NCBI GenBank assembly: GCA_024449915.1
Contig: JAMZAV010000161.1
Coordinates: 186,001-250,000, forward strand
Length of the DNA stretch: 64,000 nucleotides
Origin: Sweltsa coloradensis
Taxonomy: Eukaryota; Arthropoda; Insecta; Plecoptera; Chloroperlidae
Direction of reading: 5' to 3'
Shown piece after piece: positions 50,374 to 62,733 of the stretch. How positions within the stretch are numbered: the stretch's first letter is position 1; every line of letters begins with the position of its first letter. The position numbers and the translations under genes were made by a program. The notes beneath the pieces were generated by a model, which saw nothing but the letters and a program-made list of their open reading frames with translations, had not been told where the DNA came from and made no database searches.

Positions 50374-50470
50374 ATGAAGTGGGGATGGCCCCACTTGAGA
50401 ATTTGCTCCGGGATGGTTTGCTGTCTTCTGGTCTTGACGTACGCTGAAAATACATCAGGGGATAATTTAG
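50374..50470 (+). CDS. Probable first coding exon: signal peptide of an unidentified secreted or membrane protein
   Basis: An ATG in good context (ttcgccATGa) opens 32 codons plus one base. They start MKWGWPHLRICSGMVCC, continue LLVLTYA, then ENTSGDNL. This is a typical signal peptide with predicted cleavage after TYA and an NTS glycosylation sequon right behind it. The exon ends at 50470 in AG|GTAAGT (donor 50471-50476), a perfect U1 match, leaving a phase 1 intron. Phase 1 after the signal peptide is usual for extracellular proteins built from shuffled domains. About 700 bases of GC-rich leader or promoter precede it. A second copy of the exon at 48084 is frameshifted and lacks the donor, so this downstream copy is the likely functional one. 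I could not find exon 2 in the rest of the window; the intron may be long. The protein's function is not identifiable from the exon. Confidence 0.6.
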
Positions 50471-51123
50471 GTAAGTTTCATGAAATATTCATGAAAATCG
50501 GATGTTTAATTAATAAATCAGTGTAAATTTAATCGGTATGTCAGTAATTAATCGTTCTGTGTTGTGCGTATGTAATGCATCGCGTAATTATGTATCGCGC
50601 CTCATCGTCACTGTGATCAACGCAGGGATGCACAGGGTAAATGAAATCGCCACCTCGCTCGCTCTATTAGGTCGAACACCTGCTCGCAGTGGGCTATTCT
50701 CTAACGAATCGACGCAAACTGAAACGAAAGTGCAAATTAAATTATGTCATGTCACACTCGCATTAGAGTTACGTTCGTGACAGCTCCATCAAATTATACA
50801 TTCATCTCGATTTTCAATCAATTATTCGGCCCTGGAGTGGCCTGGTTAGCAACTAGCAAGTGTAACATGAATATACTATAGGGTAGGCCTACATACTTTT
50901 TATACAAGCACTAAGGGAGGGTTCAATGAATTTTTTGGTACAGCTTATTTCCTAATGAGGTGCAATTAACGATAAAAACGTAGAGATTGTTAAAAAAAAT
51001 CAGTTTTTTGTAGCAATGTTCGTTCGCTGTAGATGGTATAGTCCTATAACATTTGACATATGTGTGATTGTGACTCTTCAGAAAGTGTTATACTAGTAAG
51101 TGGAACTAGAGTGTGGTTTGGAA
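50471..51123 (+). other. Start of probable first intron
   Basis: Begins at the GTAAGT donor. The first 300 bases have several TAATTA cores and CpG sites and could contain intronic regulatory sequence. No acceptor plus open exon was convincing. Confidence 0.3.
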
Positions 51124-51302
51124 GTCGTGAAGGAAATGTCCAACGATTATTACAGGCAGGACTCAACTCATAGTACTCGAGTTGACAACTGAAGAATAGC
51201 TTGTAAAAAAGTTTCAGCTAGGACTGCCGGTGGCGGGATTCGAACTCGTGTCCTCTCGTATCAGAGCCCCACGCGTTACGCTTGTGCTAACTCTGTTGGT
51301 AT
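51124..51302 (-). repeat. tRNA-derived SINE, related subfamily, minus strand
   Basis: Minus strand has CACGAGTTCGAATCCCGCCA (B box) after a GCGTAACGCG tRNA-like head, then CCGGCAGTCCTAGCTGAAAC and ACATTTCCTTCACG. These correspond in order to blocks of the SINE at 19338-19601. Confidence 0.6.
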
Positions 51303-54283
51303 TTGCTGAGGTAGTATGCACGGGCTGTATGGTATTAACCAGGTATTCCGGTTTACGGCTTACAGTTTAGCGACAATCAACTTGCCTTCAATATAGCAGC
51401 AATCAGTTCCACAAACAATACGTCGGGTGCAACTGCAAGTTAGAGCACGAACTTTGGTCATTGAAACTTTTGTCAGTGTCGGCTATCAAACCAACAACCC
51501 ACCTAATTACATCTCCGTTTCATATCATTGAGCTACGTCTGTTAGTATTCTCAGTAGCCAAAACACTAAAATCTTACTTTTCAATTTTCAATTACTTACT
51601 AATCTATTTTATAATTAGATTGGTAAAACCCAAGCACACCTACATGTATAAAATCGTTTTAGTTTTTTTTCAACACTAACATTCATATTTCCGAAATACA
51701 TTTTAAAACACAAATGATCGTGGGAAGAGTATTAAATGACGATTAGTGTTGATGAATGTCGCATGTGTTCGCTGCGTGTTTGAGTAGTTTTCTGTCGGCG
51801 TGATGTGTCAAGGTCGGGGCGGAGTGTTCCACCTTTTGGTCTAACTTCCAACACCTCCCGTCCGGACCAAGCCAGTGTCAACGTAGCTGACACATGCACG
51901 TGCTTTATTCTGCTGACAGCGGCGCGCATATATTAACAGAGAAGAATACCGTACAAAGCACATCCTGGCATTACGTCATGGGGCTTTTGTACGGAGGAGA
52001 GGTGTTAATCATTATATTATAAGTAAAGTCGTGACACGGTGACAGTGGCAAATACTCCTACGCACACTCACATTACTGTATAAAAGTTGTTTCTCACAAT
52101 GGCAAGAATGTTGGTTTTTAATTTCCTTCAATTCACCTCATTTCCATCCGTTTGTTGGGTTTTTAATTTGAGATGTTTTGCAATTCTATTTTTAAGCCCG
52201 GAAGGGAACGCTTTGAGACGCGCAAAAAAAAAACAAGCAAAAACACGTGTTATTTTATAATTTTTCTGGGAACCCATCGAGTAAAGGAAAATTCAATGTG
52301 TGGAAACGCTGACTTTTTGTGGTATCTCTGAATTTTCGTTTTTTGTTAGTCGATGAAAGCTTCCTCGATTGTATCTGCTGGAGAAGAGCGAGAAAATATA
52401 AATTACAACTTCCGTATCCAGTATAAATCCTAGTCTTGTTGGAAGTATTACACTCTGGAATGCAATTTGTCCGGTTCGATACAAAAAGTTGACTGGTGCC
52501 AAATCGTTTCCCTATAGTTTGTTACTTGCTTACAAACAATTGTAATATAGAACTAAATCGTTAACTTTTTCTCCACCATTTGGTGCTCGTGGAAGTATTT
52601 CGTACTCATATCCATTTCATCAGACTCACATTTTCTATCACGCAGAGAAAAAGGCTCTACTAAGAACAGATAACACACATCTTCTGCCTGAAGTGAGATT
52701 CGAACTCGGCACTCGGGACCTCTTGCATTGGAAGCAAAGACTAAGCTATCGGTTACACCCTTTGTTTTGAAAATTTGTGTTGTGTTCAGTTTGCTGTACA
52801 TATTTGGACATATAAATAATTTTTTCTCACATATCGGCTCTTTTTCGCCTTTGTTTACTACCGGTTTTTGGATATTCCAAATACAGCTGAGTAACCAATC
52901 GGGATAGTTATAATTTTTAAAACAAATAATCCACGGAGATTGGCACCAACTTTATGATTGTCCAGTGTCCACACAAAAATCTTATTTGATCGAAGGGACA
53001 ATGTAAACGCTAAGTTCTAAAAGTACGAACGCCTAGTAGGGTCTCGTGCTAAATTCATCGTGATTTCGAACTTTGTCCACTCGCATACAATGCTGGTTGA
53101 TACTTTGCGACCACGTAACTTAGTAAACTGTTGTCCTGGTATTGGCGTTCACGAACAAGAAGTTAGTAGGGATAAAATAACTTTTCAAGATTTTAATAAA
53201 TACGTAAGTCTTCCAAATTACTAATTAGTATCGATTATTGAAGTACGTCACAATATTAATAATGGGCAATGGCGAAGAAACCGCTTAAGATCGAGCTTTC
53301 AAGCTGGAAACTTTAGAAACTCGCGTGAACAGGACTTAACTATCCCCCGCTTACCAAAGTTTGGTTTGAATCCCGGGTGTTGCGCAATTGAGAAACTTCA
53401 TTCGATGACACGAGTAAATCAAGACCAGGGTGGCCAATAAAATAAACAAAAAACACCTACAACTTGAATAAAAATAATGACATTTGCAATGGGGCATTCC
53501 GCATTAGTTACGTTGCGAAATCTTTCCCATTTGCGTTAATTTAGGAAAGGGCGCGAAAGCAACTGGCAACTGCCTTATGCCTTCCTACTTTAAAGTTTAA
53601 AAAACCGTACGGGCTCCATTCAGAAACAAGTAGATTTCCTGTTATTTTAAAGTTTTTTCTGCAACAATAATCAAGACTTCTGAAATATTTAAATAAGCGT
53701 AATGCATTTTCGTGTTTCTTTATACCTTTTTTTACAATACGTAGTAGTTAGCGGGATGCAAAAAGTAAATCGCGTGCTGTAGCAGTGAGCCAGTCAGATC
53801 AAATAGAGATGGAAGTCAAATCGAAAGTACGAAACCTTAATTTTTGAGTAAGCCTCGTATGCAGGTCGATATGTTCTGAAAACGCTGTGAAGTGCGCATG
53901 TTCTGTGCGTCATACTCATTGCATTAATGCATACTCGTTGCATTGGACTGGATTGCATTGCATTGAACTGCGTGCATCTCGAGTAATTGGGTCTGGTTGG
54001 AGTAGTGTGAGTGCATGTCGGGGACAAGTGCGCTTCATTGGCGCGAATGAGTAACAAATACCTGAAACGTACTTCACGGCATTGTGATATGCGTGCACGC
54101 GATGTAAGGAAATAAGTAATGTTCCGAGACAGCCGTAATGATAACTTTTACTAGTTTCTTACTGTAAACAATTGATTTTATTGCTCAATTTTTATCCTAA
54201 GGAACACTTCTAAACATCAGTGTTACCCGGTGTGACACTCTTTAGTTGCCTAACTATAGGTAATTAATAAGAGTGCATAAGGT
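51303..54283. other. No supported gene; one tRNA-like relic
   Basis: The segment 51750-51930 is G+C-richer and contains CACGTG and a GTGTCA...TGACAC palindrome, but no defended exon. At 53910-53990 TTGCATT-type motifs recur several times. Confidence 0.3.
52683..52763 (-). repeat. tRNA-like SINE head or tRNA pseudogene
   Basis: Minus strand: AACCGATAGCTTAGTC (A-box-like), a stem TTTGC/GCAAG around the loop TTCCAAT, and GAGTTCGAATCTC (B box). The T stem is imperfect, so it is more likely a SINE head than a working tRNA. Confidence 0.45.
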
Positions 54284-54461
54284 ATTGTGAAGGGAATGCC
54301 CAAGTGCTGAAAAGAGGCTATAATCCCAGCATTCACAGGCAGAAGAAAACCCCGTCCAAAACAGTACAGTAGTAACAGTCAGTATTTGCCGGTGGTGGGA
54401 TTCGAATCCGCGACCTCTCGAATCTGAGTCTCAAACGCTAAGCATGAGTTAATCCTTCCTC
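54284..54461 (-). repeat. tRNA-derived SINE, related subfamily, minus strand
   Basis: Minus strand: CGGATTCGAATCCCACCACC (B box) followed by GGCAAATACTGACTG and CTGTGAATGCTGGGATTATA, then GGCATTCCCTTCAC. It follows the same block order as 51124-51302. Confidence 0.6.
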
Positions 54462-55895
54462 ACTCGTTAGGCTCCAACATGACCGCATTACGAGCTCGAT
54501 TTTCATTATTTGCATTCCTGACTGACAAATCTTCAGACATTCCTTTTCTACTAACGACGAACGTAGGCCTAATCGATGTAACCAAACATCGAGGTACATT
54601 GTAGAATTTGAAACAGTTGTACGAGCTTTTGTAAAACAGGCTGCAATGCGGAGTGTGATGGTTTATTTTGGAAAGCTTATGGATGCAAGTTTTCAATCTA
54701 AAGGTTGTAAATTGTTTGTGGTTGTCTCTCAGAGCACATTTTCATTGGACACATTTGGCAGTAAGCAATATAGCTATTCGTTCGGCCAAGAAGCATCCGA
54801 AGTATACACAACTTTGCAAAGTTGTCAATTAAGCATAAATGGACAGCCATACAGTCGTAGAATTTCAAAATTTTGTTTTAATTAGCCACAAAAATTCACA
54901 AATATAGGCCTAGTCAGTTTTGTACTTTTTTTTTTACAAAATCGAAAATCGTGAAAATCAATTTTTTTTAATGGCTCAAAAAACAATTTTCGAAAAAGTT
55001 TTACTGTAGAGCCCTATATTTCTACTTTCGTGACAACTGTTCAAAATTTCAAATACCTGTGGTGTCAGACAGCCGAACGGCCCATATCCTCTTAAAATAT
55101 GACATAATAGAGGCTTGATACAATTGGTAGTATATTGCGAAGCTAATGTAGAAGGAGACATGTATTTGAAATGTGGAAATAAGCCTAATGTCTGATTCCG
55201 TATTGTTCTTCCTGATAATTTTTTGGATAAAAAACTGAACCAGAATGTGTGTTAAATTCACTGGATTTTGACATCAATCTATTTTAAACATACATTTAAC
55301 ATTGTAAAAAAGTTGCCCAGAGCTTAATCTCTAACCTTTATTTTAAAACAAATCACATTTCCTAGGTCATGTATGACGATATAACACCATCCCCTTTAAA
55401 GCTTTAGGTTATAATTCTTTACCAAATTCTGATTTGAAGTCGATGAAAATCGAAACCACGAGTTCGAATCAGATTCCATCGTTGACTTCGCGCTGAGCCT
55501 CACTGCACACCGCGTAGAATGCGCGCGTATTTCATTATCCCCACGGAAGAATGCCCGAATTACCCGTCACTCAATAACGCTTAATCAAGGGTTTTACATG
55601 GCTTCCCACACCATCCTTGTATTGGCCGCTATCGGACAGGGTTGGCTGCGGAGGAATTCCATCGCTGCTGGCTTTTAATGAAGCACATTCGATAATGGAT
55701 ACCTCTGGGTTATCTCTACGCAGTTTATATATATAATGCACGCACGTAGGAAGGTGTGTGGAGAGAAACACCTTTCAGGGATAATTTGTCTTCCGAGAAG
55801 AACTTCCGATTTGATATGCTATTGTTTGAATAGTTTACTTCGTAAAGATAGTTGGTAACAGGGGCTAAGTAGACATTTAAACGGAATAAACGGAT
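54462..55895. other. No supported gene
   Basis: An open frame at 54646-54885 and a G+C-richer open stretch on the minus strand at 55571-55771 have no recognisable domain or convincing splice pair. Confidence 0.3.
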
Positions 55896-56500
55896 GCTTT
55901 CTGGCTGCCATGTCTTATTAATATTTCCTCCACCTTTAGGATATAAAAACGTTCTTGGGTGAAACTTAACTTAGTCAGACGATACTTAACGATATTAAAC
56001 GCACATAATGGAAATTGACACACAAATATGTTTTATTTTACTCCAACAAAACAAAACAAACAAACACAAACAAAATGTTTGAATAGCTTTATTTATTTAT
56101 TTATTTAATTTTTTAGGGGTATCTAGCGTTATTATTAGTTCCGGTAAATATATTTATAACTATTATACATTTCTGCTATTACGAACAGTAACACCTCACA
56201 TCAAAGCATACGAGATAAATTTAAAAAAATCGTATTCATAGAGTCTACCTACCCAGTCATTAAGTGATTTTTAGTGGGGGACATTGAATTTAAATCCTTC
56301 CAAGGTAGGCGCCTACACCATCGACACTATACATTTACACTACCAGCAGCGGAACGTTTTCCCCGGGTTTTGCTCAAATATACGATGCTGAAGTGCGTAA
56401 TTATATGAGATAATAGACGTAATAGCTTTCTGGCTGCCATGTCTTATTAATATTTCCTCCAGCCTTTTTAGGATATAAAAACGTTCTTGGGTGAAACTTA
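55896..56500. repeat. Pair of 75-base direct repeats
   Basis: GCTTTCTGGCTGCCATGTCT through GGGTGAAACTTA occurs at 55896-55968 and again at 56425-56500, with only three extra bases in the second. Between them lies AT-rich DNA containing one member of another repeat pair (56224-56335 resembles 57715-57835, sharing GTGGGGGACATT). Confidence 0.75.
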
Positions 56501-58060
56501 AAACAAAAAATATATACCTTAGATTAAAGTAGAAAGCTTTCTTTTAGGCTTGGCTTTCAAAACCTATTTTCCTTGATTCAATTACCTCAGATTTCTCAAC
56601 GAGGGTGCCGCGAACAGTTAAATAGGGGTGATGAGAAATTTACATAATTGTTTTAACGAAAGAAAAATAGGCCTACCCTCTTTTAAAAATGTCGTCGGAA
56701 AAGGGGAAGTAGACCCCTATACTCTATTTACTATACTCACGGTGTAACTCCATAAATAAATCTACATAATTGAATCAAACAGCTTTTCATCTGAAAAAAC
56801 AAGCAACATTAATTCGCCTTTAATCAAGTGATTGTTTCGAAAAAAGTGCAATATTTTGACGGTTTTACTTCTACCTCCGCCCTCGTTATAGATATACTGT
56901 ATAATCAACACAATTTAGATAATATGTTCCCTTCCCGCTGAAAAACCTTTCCAGTAATTTGTTGAAACTTGAAAGTATGATGTTATCAAGATCTAGGATT
57001 CAACAAGATTTTATAGAGATATTGAATTTAAAACAATCTTATCAAGATCTTGTTTTTAAGTTTGATCTTTTCAAGACCTTGGAAGGGTAGTTATGAATTT
57101 GTAGAAATTATGCAAAAAATTTGCAAAATTTTGCTGGGACGATTTATGACGATATTTATTAATATGGTTCAGTTTCTGACACTCCCAACTCTGGCATTCC
57201 TTACTTCATCAGCCATTTCATTTGTTTGTGCGTGCGTTATACTAAAGTCACTCAACGGGTGCTGTAAACTTGTAGTAACTTATATTTTCTTATTTATATT
57301 TTCATTCATATAAATACATCTCTATTTTACTCCTGGAATGATTTGAAGAGCTTCTCTTTTCCGAAGTCTTTTCCATTTCTCTCATCTTTCATCATACTCG
57401 ATGCTGTCTGTGCGCGGATTGGTCAGCTACTTATAACGTCCATTGCAGCTGTGCAGTCATAAACTAGGTATTACATTTTCTCAGCTTAGTTTTCATAAGA
57501 AAAGTGTCATTTTCCAAATGGCATTCGCCAATCGTTGACAGCGCATTTTGGAACATGTTTCATTTGTGTTTCCTGAACAACTTTCGAAAAGTATGTAACA
57601 TATTTGACAGTTATTAAACCAATTCAAGATGTAATTAGAAAATGGGTTTGATCACAATCATAAAATGGTCAAACATAACCTACCCCAAACCAATCGTGCA
57701 GTCAAAATACATCTAAAAATAAATCGTATTTAGAGTCTACACACTCAGTTAAATAACTGATTATCAGTGGGGGACATTAAATTTAAAGCCAACCAAGCCA
57801 ACACTGTAGCCACCGACACCATCGACGAGCGAACAATGACCATCTAGAGACCGGCATATTTAAGTAGGAAACCTATCAAACAAACTGGACAAGAATCCGC
57901 CCGCGGACAACACCAGAATCAACAAGGCTAATAGGAATAACATTAGAATGTATTATGTGCCTCGTTGCCAGCACGGCTCCAAAGTCACCGTTTACACATT
58001 CATAACCTAAAAACTGATGGACTTTAGTCCACATCAGAAGTTAAATAAACTATTGTTCAA
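56501..58060. other. No supported gene
   Basis: AT-rich DNA. The 87-codon frame at 57050-57313 is hydrophobic and AT-driven, with no ATG start and no family features. Confidence 0.3.
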
Positions 58061-58064
58061 AGCG

Positions 58065-58135
58065 GGAATCGAACGCTGGACCTTCTGCATTTGAAGCAGA
58101 GACTCTAACCACAAGACCAACGTGCCACACAAAAC
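58065..58135 (-). repeat. tRNA-like element (tRNA pseudogene or SINE head)
   Basis: Minus strand: TTGGTCTTGTGGTTAGAGTC (D arm/A-box-like), a perfect anticodon stem TCTGC/GCAGA around TTCAAAT, and GCGTTCGATTCCCGC (T-arm-like). The loop would give anticodon CAA, but there is no long variable arm as in tRNA-Leu and the acceptor stem is poor. Not a confident tRNA gene. Confidence 0.45.
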
Positions 58136-60016
58136 GATCATTTTAACTTTTAATTGTGCAACTATCTGAGAGAAACAAGACAAATTCCGCCAGCAGTAAT
58201 TGGATAAACAATTCCGATAAAGAGTGATGTAGAGATTGTCACGTTTAGAGGGAAGTGCCTCTGGGTACAGACAACAGACAGGTAACAACGTGCGATAAAT
58301 AATGTACATCTCTTCAATAAATTATCAGAATTCTACTCCTAGCAACGTCCCTGTGAAATTGATTCCACTGAAATCTACTGTGGAAATAAGATATGGCAGA
58401 AATGATGGAAATCCATCACTAAATAAAACTATAATGTAATGCTCGAGGCAATGTTTATCAATAATCGACCAAAAATTTAGCCTACGTTGAATGAGGCTTA
58501 TGCCGAATGTGCAAATACTGATTACAATTTACTTGTAATGAAAGTTTATAGTTTATTTATGATTTAGAACTGCGTTATTATTAGTATATAATTCTAAAAA
58601 AAAATTTCTCTCTATTTAAAACATATTATTTACTAGCGAGTTCTGTACACTGCGATTATATGATGCGTGAATTTATTTACATCTCTTACTAATTTTGTAA
58701 ATTATTTCTCGTTTTAATTCTATTTTATGCGTTGGCAGTAGACTTTGGACGGTGTACTTTTCATAGGTCAAGTAGCTGGCCTGAAGGTGCGGTGTGTTTT
58801 GAATGGCGGCTCCTACAGTGTATATTTGAATAAAACTCGATTTTTCTTTTTTTTCTTTTTACAATTTCATTTATGAAAATTTGAGTTTTACGGGCTTTCC
58901 TTCAATAAGATACCTACTATATTCCACACGGAAAATTTACTCATCGAATCCTCAACTTTAAGGTTTATACTATAAAATGTTTTGAGGAGACATATTTATT
59001 TAATGCCAGCTTATTATTTTACCTTGTCTCCTATACGATTATGCAAATAAGTCGAATATTATCCATCTTTCTAAATCTAATACATTTATCAATAACTAAG
59101 CTGCAAGATTTTTCGTAGCTTCCAGAATATTCCTAAGTGGGGGCTTAGGCTTATACTCCCTTGGGCCGATTCAAGTACTCTCTTGGTTGTCAAGGCAATA
59201 AATTTGAGTAATATTTCTTGTTGCAGAAGCTCAAATGAATAATTCCATTTTATCACCAACCCTCGAAAAAATATGAAATTGTTTTTAAGGGGTGTTCTAT
59301 TTTACAATAAATACACGCGTCGTGTATTTATTGCGTGTGGCACAAACGATGTATAAATATAATTGAAATGGAAAATACAATTTGTATTAGTTTTGTTTTG
59401 AAAGCTTGCGTGGCTTATCATCAAAATATAACTACACAATATAAATTACCTCTTTCACAAAGTAAAAAATATACCTCACATTTCCTGAATGTTAACATTT
59501 CGTTATGAGAGGTAAAATTAATTGTATGCATCAACCGTTTATATTTATCAGTTCTGAATTTATAGATTGAATGCCTCTTTACAAACATTCCCGTGATGAG
59601 CGAATACACATAGGCGTACGAAAGAGGAGCCTCCCCCCAATCAGAAGTTCTACCTCAACTTACTTAATACTCCCCCCCCCCCCGCCCACTGGCACAACCC
59701 TTGATAATTATCTCATCAATACCAAACCATTCATGTTATATTCATAAAGAACGTCTTATTGATCTAACTCAACTTTTTAACTAGATTTTTATATCATCGC
59801 GCCAAAGGAAAAAAGTTTGAATTTCGATTTCGAAAACAAAATAACTTTTAGATTTATTTACTTTCGACGATAAACAAACAGCAAACGAGATGTCTGTAAC
59901 TTTATCGAGATGAAATGTGTATAAATTGAGTCTCTGGTCCACGAGGGAGGTGGAATCTCAAGATTTGTTTAGCGAGACTGAGAGGAAGAAGGGATAGAAA
60001 AAACACCGATCTTATT
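58136..60016. other. No supported gene
   Basis: AT-rich sequence with a C run near 59674. No exon or repeat family was recognised. Confidence 0.3.
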
Positions 60017-60190
60017 TCAATATTCATAAGACTCGTCGTTGGTGAGACACACGTAGTTCAACAGATCTCGGCCTGGAGTGACTTGGACGGTCAGAGGTCC
60101 TACCCTGGGATCGACTGCGACCTGCCTAGGAAGTGATTGAGTGGAAGGAGGAGGAGAAGAAGAAGAAGAAAAGAAGAAGAAGAAGCAAAC
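60017..60190 (-). other. Candidate terminal exon or retroelement tail (ambiguous)
   Basis: On the minus strand a long pyrimidine tract (CTTCTT repeats, then TCCTCCTCCTTCCACTC) leads to CCTAG|G. An open frame QVAVDPRVGPLTVQVTPG, RDLLNYVCLTNDESYEY and a TGA follow. This would be a good 3' splice site and last exon. Equally, read on the + strand it is a G+C-rich stretch ending in a (GAA)n run, the form of a retroelement 3' tail. Confidence 0.2.
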
Positions 60191-60741
60191 ACACCCACGG
60201 GCACCGAAAGCTAGTCTCCCTCGTGGTGGCCGCGTGTACATTGGCAAAAGCAATTTTAAATTGCCTGGAAATGTTTTATGGAGACCGAGGTTCGGTGGTG
60301 CGAGCTGAGGTGGGGGTAGGTGGAACCCTAGACCCTAGAACAAACATCGAGTCGCCATTTTATTTACAGCCCACACGGTGGTTGGTGATTTTTGATCGAG
60401 GACTATTGAGAAAAGAGGGATGTCATACTTTTTAGAGGCTCCCTCCCTGGAAATGTATATTCACACGTCATTGACCATCTCCATAGATGATTACCAAAAA
60501 CTAACATGTAGCAAGATTGATGAACATGGCACTGAATTCACCTTCCAAAAATATATTTTGTCACGTTATAAGAAAATACTTATGTACCTATATTGTTGTG
60601 AATTTGAATTTGTAAACAGTTGAGATGGTATGGACATATGAAACGAATGGGGGAAAAGAGGATGCCTAAGAAAATGTATGAAAGAAGGATTGAAGAAGGA
60701 AGAAGAAGACAGGGTAGACCAAGAAAGAGATGGAAGGACAT

Positions 60742-60907
60742 CTTTATTTATTTATTTATTTATTTATTATTTATTTAACGTCTATCCTATTCAGTTATAA
60801 AAACTGATTTACAAAGGAGGACAACTAAATAAATATAATTACATAGATGCAGACACAACAATGAACTACATTTAAGTAAATATTTGAAATAGTAATATTA
60901 CAACAAC
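60742..60907 (-). mobile_element. LINE 3' UTR and TAAA tail inserted in the LINE ORF
   Basis: TTTATTTATTTATTTATTTA, then ACGTCTATCCTATTCAGTTA and on to AAATATTTGAAATAGTAATA are nearly identical to 17845-18000. Read on the minus strand it is a 5'-truncated 3' end with a simple-repeat tail. Confidence 0.7.
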
Positions 60908-61046
60908 AAAGCAATAACAATGCAAAAAATAACAATGCAACATAGCAGGAGACTTGGAGGCAAGAGGAGGGAGCTGGGACGATGTGGAAGAGATACGATT
61001 GTGGGAGGATAGAAAGAAGAGGAAAAATTTGGTTGCTAAACTCAGC

Positions 61047-61082
61047 CAAGCCAAGCCAAGCCAAGCCAAGCCAAGCCAAGCC
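61047..61082. repeat. (AAGCC)n pentanucleotide array within LINE frame
   Basis: Seven AAGCC units lie in the LINE C-terminal frame and are read as repeated AKPSQ. The reading frame stays open through it into ADRARSRKW. Confidence 0.8.
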
Positions 61083-61172
61083 GACCGTGCCAGAAGCAGG
61101 AAATGGCGATGGATAATGATGTTGATTGTTGTAAATTTAACTATTCATTTAACCATCCTGACATTGTTGTAA

Positions 61173-62701
61173 GGAGAACCTCAACGACATAACATATTAA
61201 TACACTTAAAAAGTTATTGAGTAATGCATGTTGGCCATGTTAATTTATAAGGCGTTGCTTAGGAGGAGGTCTGACGGAAATCTCGATGTGAACAGCTGTA
61301 TTTTTGAAAGTTGGTTATTCACGTTGAGTTGACACAACTTGTTTGAATTAGTATGAAACCAATTTGCAATAGTTGTGTTTACAATGATAATTTTGGGCGT
61401 GGTAATGGAACGTTTAAATGTCGCAGCTCTAAACTAACAGTGAGAACGGTGCGGTTACAAAATTAAAATGGGAAATGTACACCTAACATTTGCCTCTATA
61501 GCTTTACTTTGCGTGAAATACCAATATATGTCCGTTCCAGCTGTAACAAGTAACAAGAAGAAGTTACACATGTTTTTGGGAATTATTCTGCTATTTTCGT
61601 AAAGATTTAATACATTGGTAAGATTAAATCATTTATGTATGCAAATATTTTAACAAGAAAATCTCATTTAATCTAAAGAATTATATTACCAGTAGATGTT
61701 TTCAACTCTGTTGGTTCAAATAGGGAATTCTCTTCAAATATTCATTTAATTTTCTACAAAGCTCCTTCAATGCTTGGATTTACTAGTAATTACTTTTATT
61801 TTCTTAAATCTACATAGAACATTTTTCGTGGTGAGGAAAGTCAAAATTTTAATAACGATGATTAAATCTCAAAATTTCAAAATTCCTTCGATCGCAATGT
61901 TTATGTATTGTGTAACTTACTGTGTAATATAAAATGTTTTAAATTTAAATAATGCATGCGTCTGTACAAGCGGGAATGTAAATTGTAAACTTCATTAGAA
62001 TACCTAGTCCAGATTGTTTGGGGTAGTGGTTATGGTTATACGAAAAGCTAAACACCTGAAATTATTTTGTAATTTGATATATTTATAGTGTTATTAATAT
62101 TTATTAAAACAAACAGTAGTTCTTGGCCAGAGAAGATTAAACATAAATATCTTTATCTTATACTAATGTGTGTGAGTATGCAGTTTCAATAATTAGCATG
62201 CGATAATGATTGTATTATTGAACGTATAAATCAGTTCCTTCACAGAAGTGTTTTCGGAGTAATAAAAAAAAAAATAAATCGAAATATATTTTCACATCCC
62301 CGTGATGGAATTTTGAAAGTGGAATACGATGATTCGGGTTCTAGATTGAGTGTCTTTAATAGTTGAAGCACTTGTAGTTGCTAATTTGCATTTTAAAAGT
62401 ATAGGCCCTACCCTCATTATAATGTTTAAACTGACTTAATGTTCGGTTGAACGGTCGAAAAGTTCACCCCTAAAAGAACCGACGAGACTTTTCAGCCTCT
62501 TCCCCAAAGCTTGTCTTCACGGCGTGTCTATTAAAAAAGTTTTGCTTCAGAGTCAAGCCAGCGAACCCTTTTAGAAATTTCTCATCTTCTCGGCTGCTCA
62601 AACTCAAATAATTGTTCCGAATGAGTGACCGCAATTACAAACTGAAAGAACTTGAATGATTCGACCAATAGCTCGTCGTCTTTTCAGGCTAGTGTGTGAA
62701 G

Positions 62702-62733
<32 letters not shown>

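Larger units (their letters stand above)
49108..50440 (+). repeat. Tandem duplication unit, copy 2 (promoter/leader block of the intact exon)
   Basis: Same order of parts as 46821-48145: hairpin 49306-49553, GC-rich degenerate repeats, then the leader that runs into the intact first exon at 50374. The two copies are separated by 960 bases made of one truncated and one full CTAG-T repeat. Copy 2 continues into unique sequence after 50440, so it is the likely parent locus. Confidence 0.85.
60620..61172 (+). mobile_element. LINE ORF C-terminus, interrupted by another LINE 3' end
   Basis: The first part (60620-60742) reads LRWYGHMKRMGEKRMPKKMY, then RRRQGRPRKRWKDI, the classic end region of LINE reverse-transcriptase ORFs. 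The frame resumes at about 60945 with GDLEARGGSWDDVEEIRLWE, DRKKRKNLVA and, after a pentanucleotide array, ADRARSRKWRW. Between them sits a minus-strand LINE 3' UTR and tail. The fragment is 5'-truncated. Confidence 0.75.

Noticed and set aside
57050..57313. 87-codon hydrophobic frame
   Set aside because: Not started by ATG, and the hydrophobicity follows from T-rich composition.
58065..58135. Functional tRNA gene
   Set aside because: The anticodon stem is perfect, but the acceptor and T stems are poor and the anticodon CAA would need a long variable arm.
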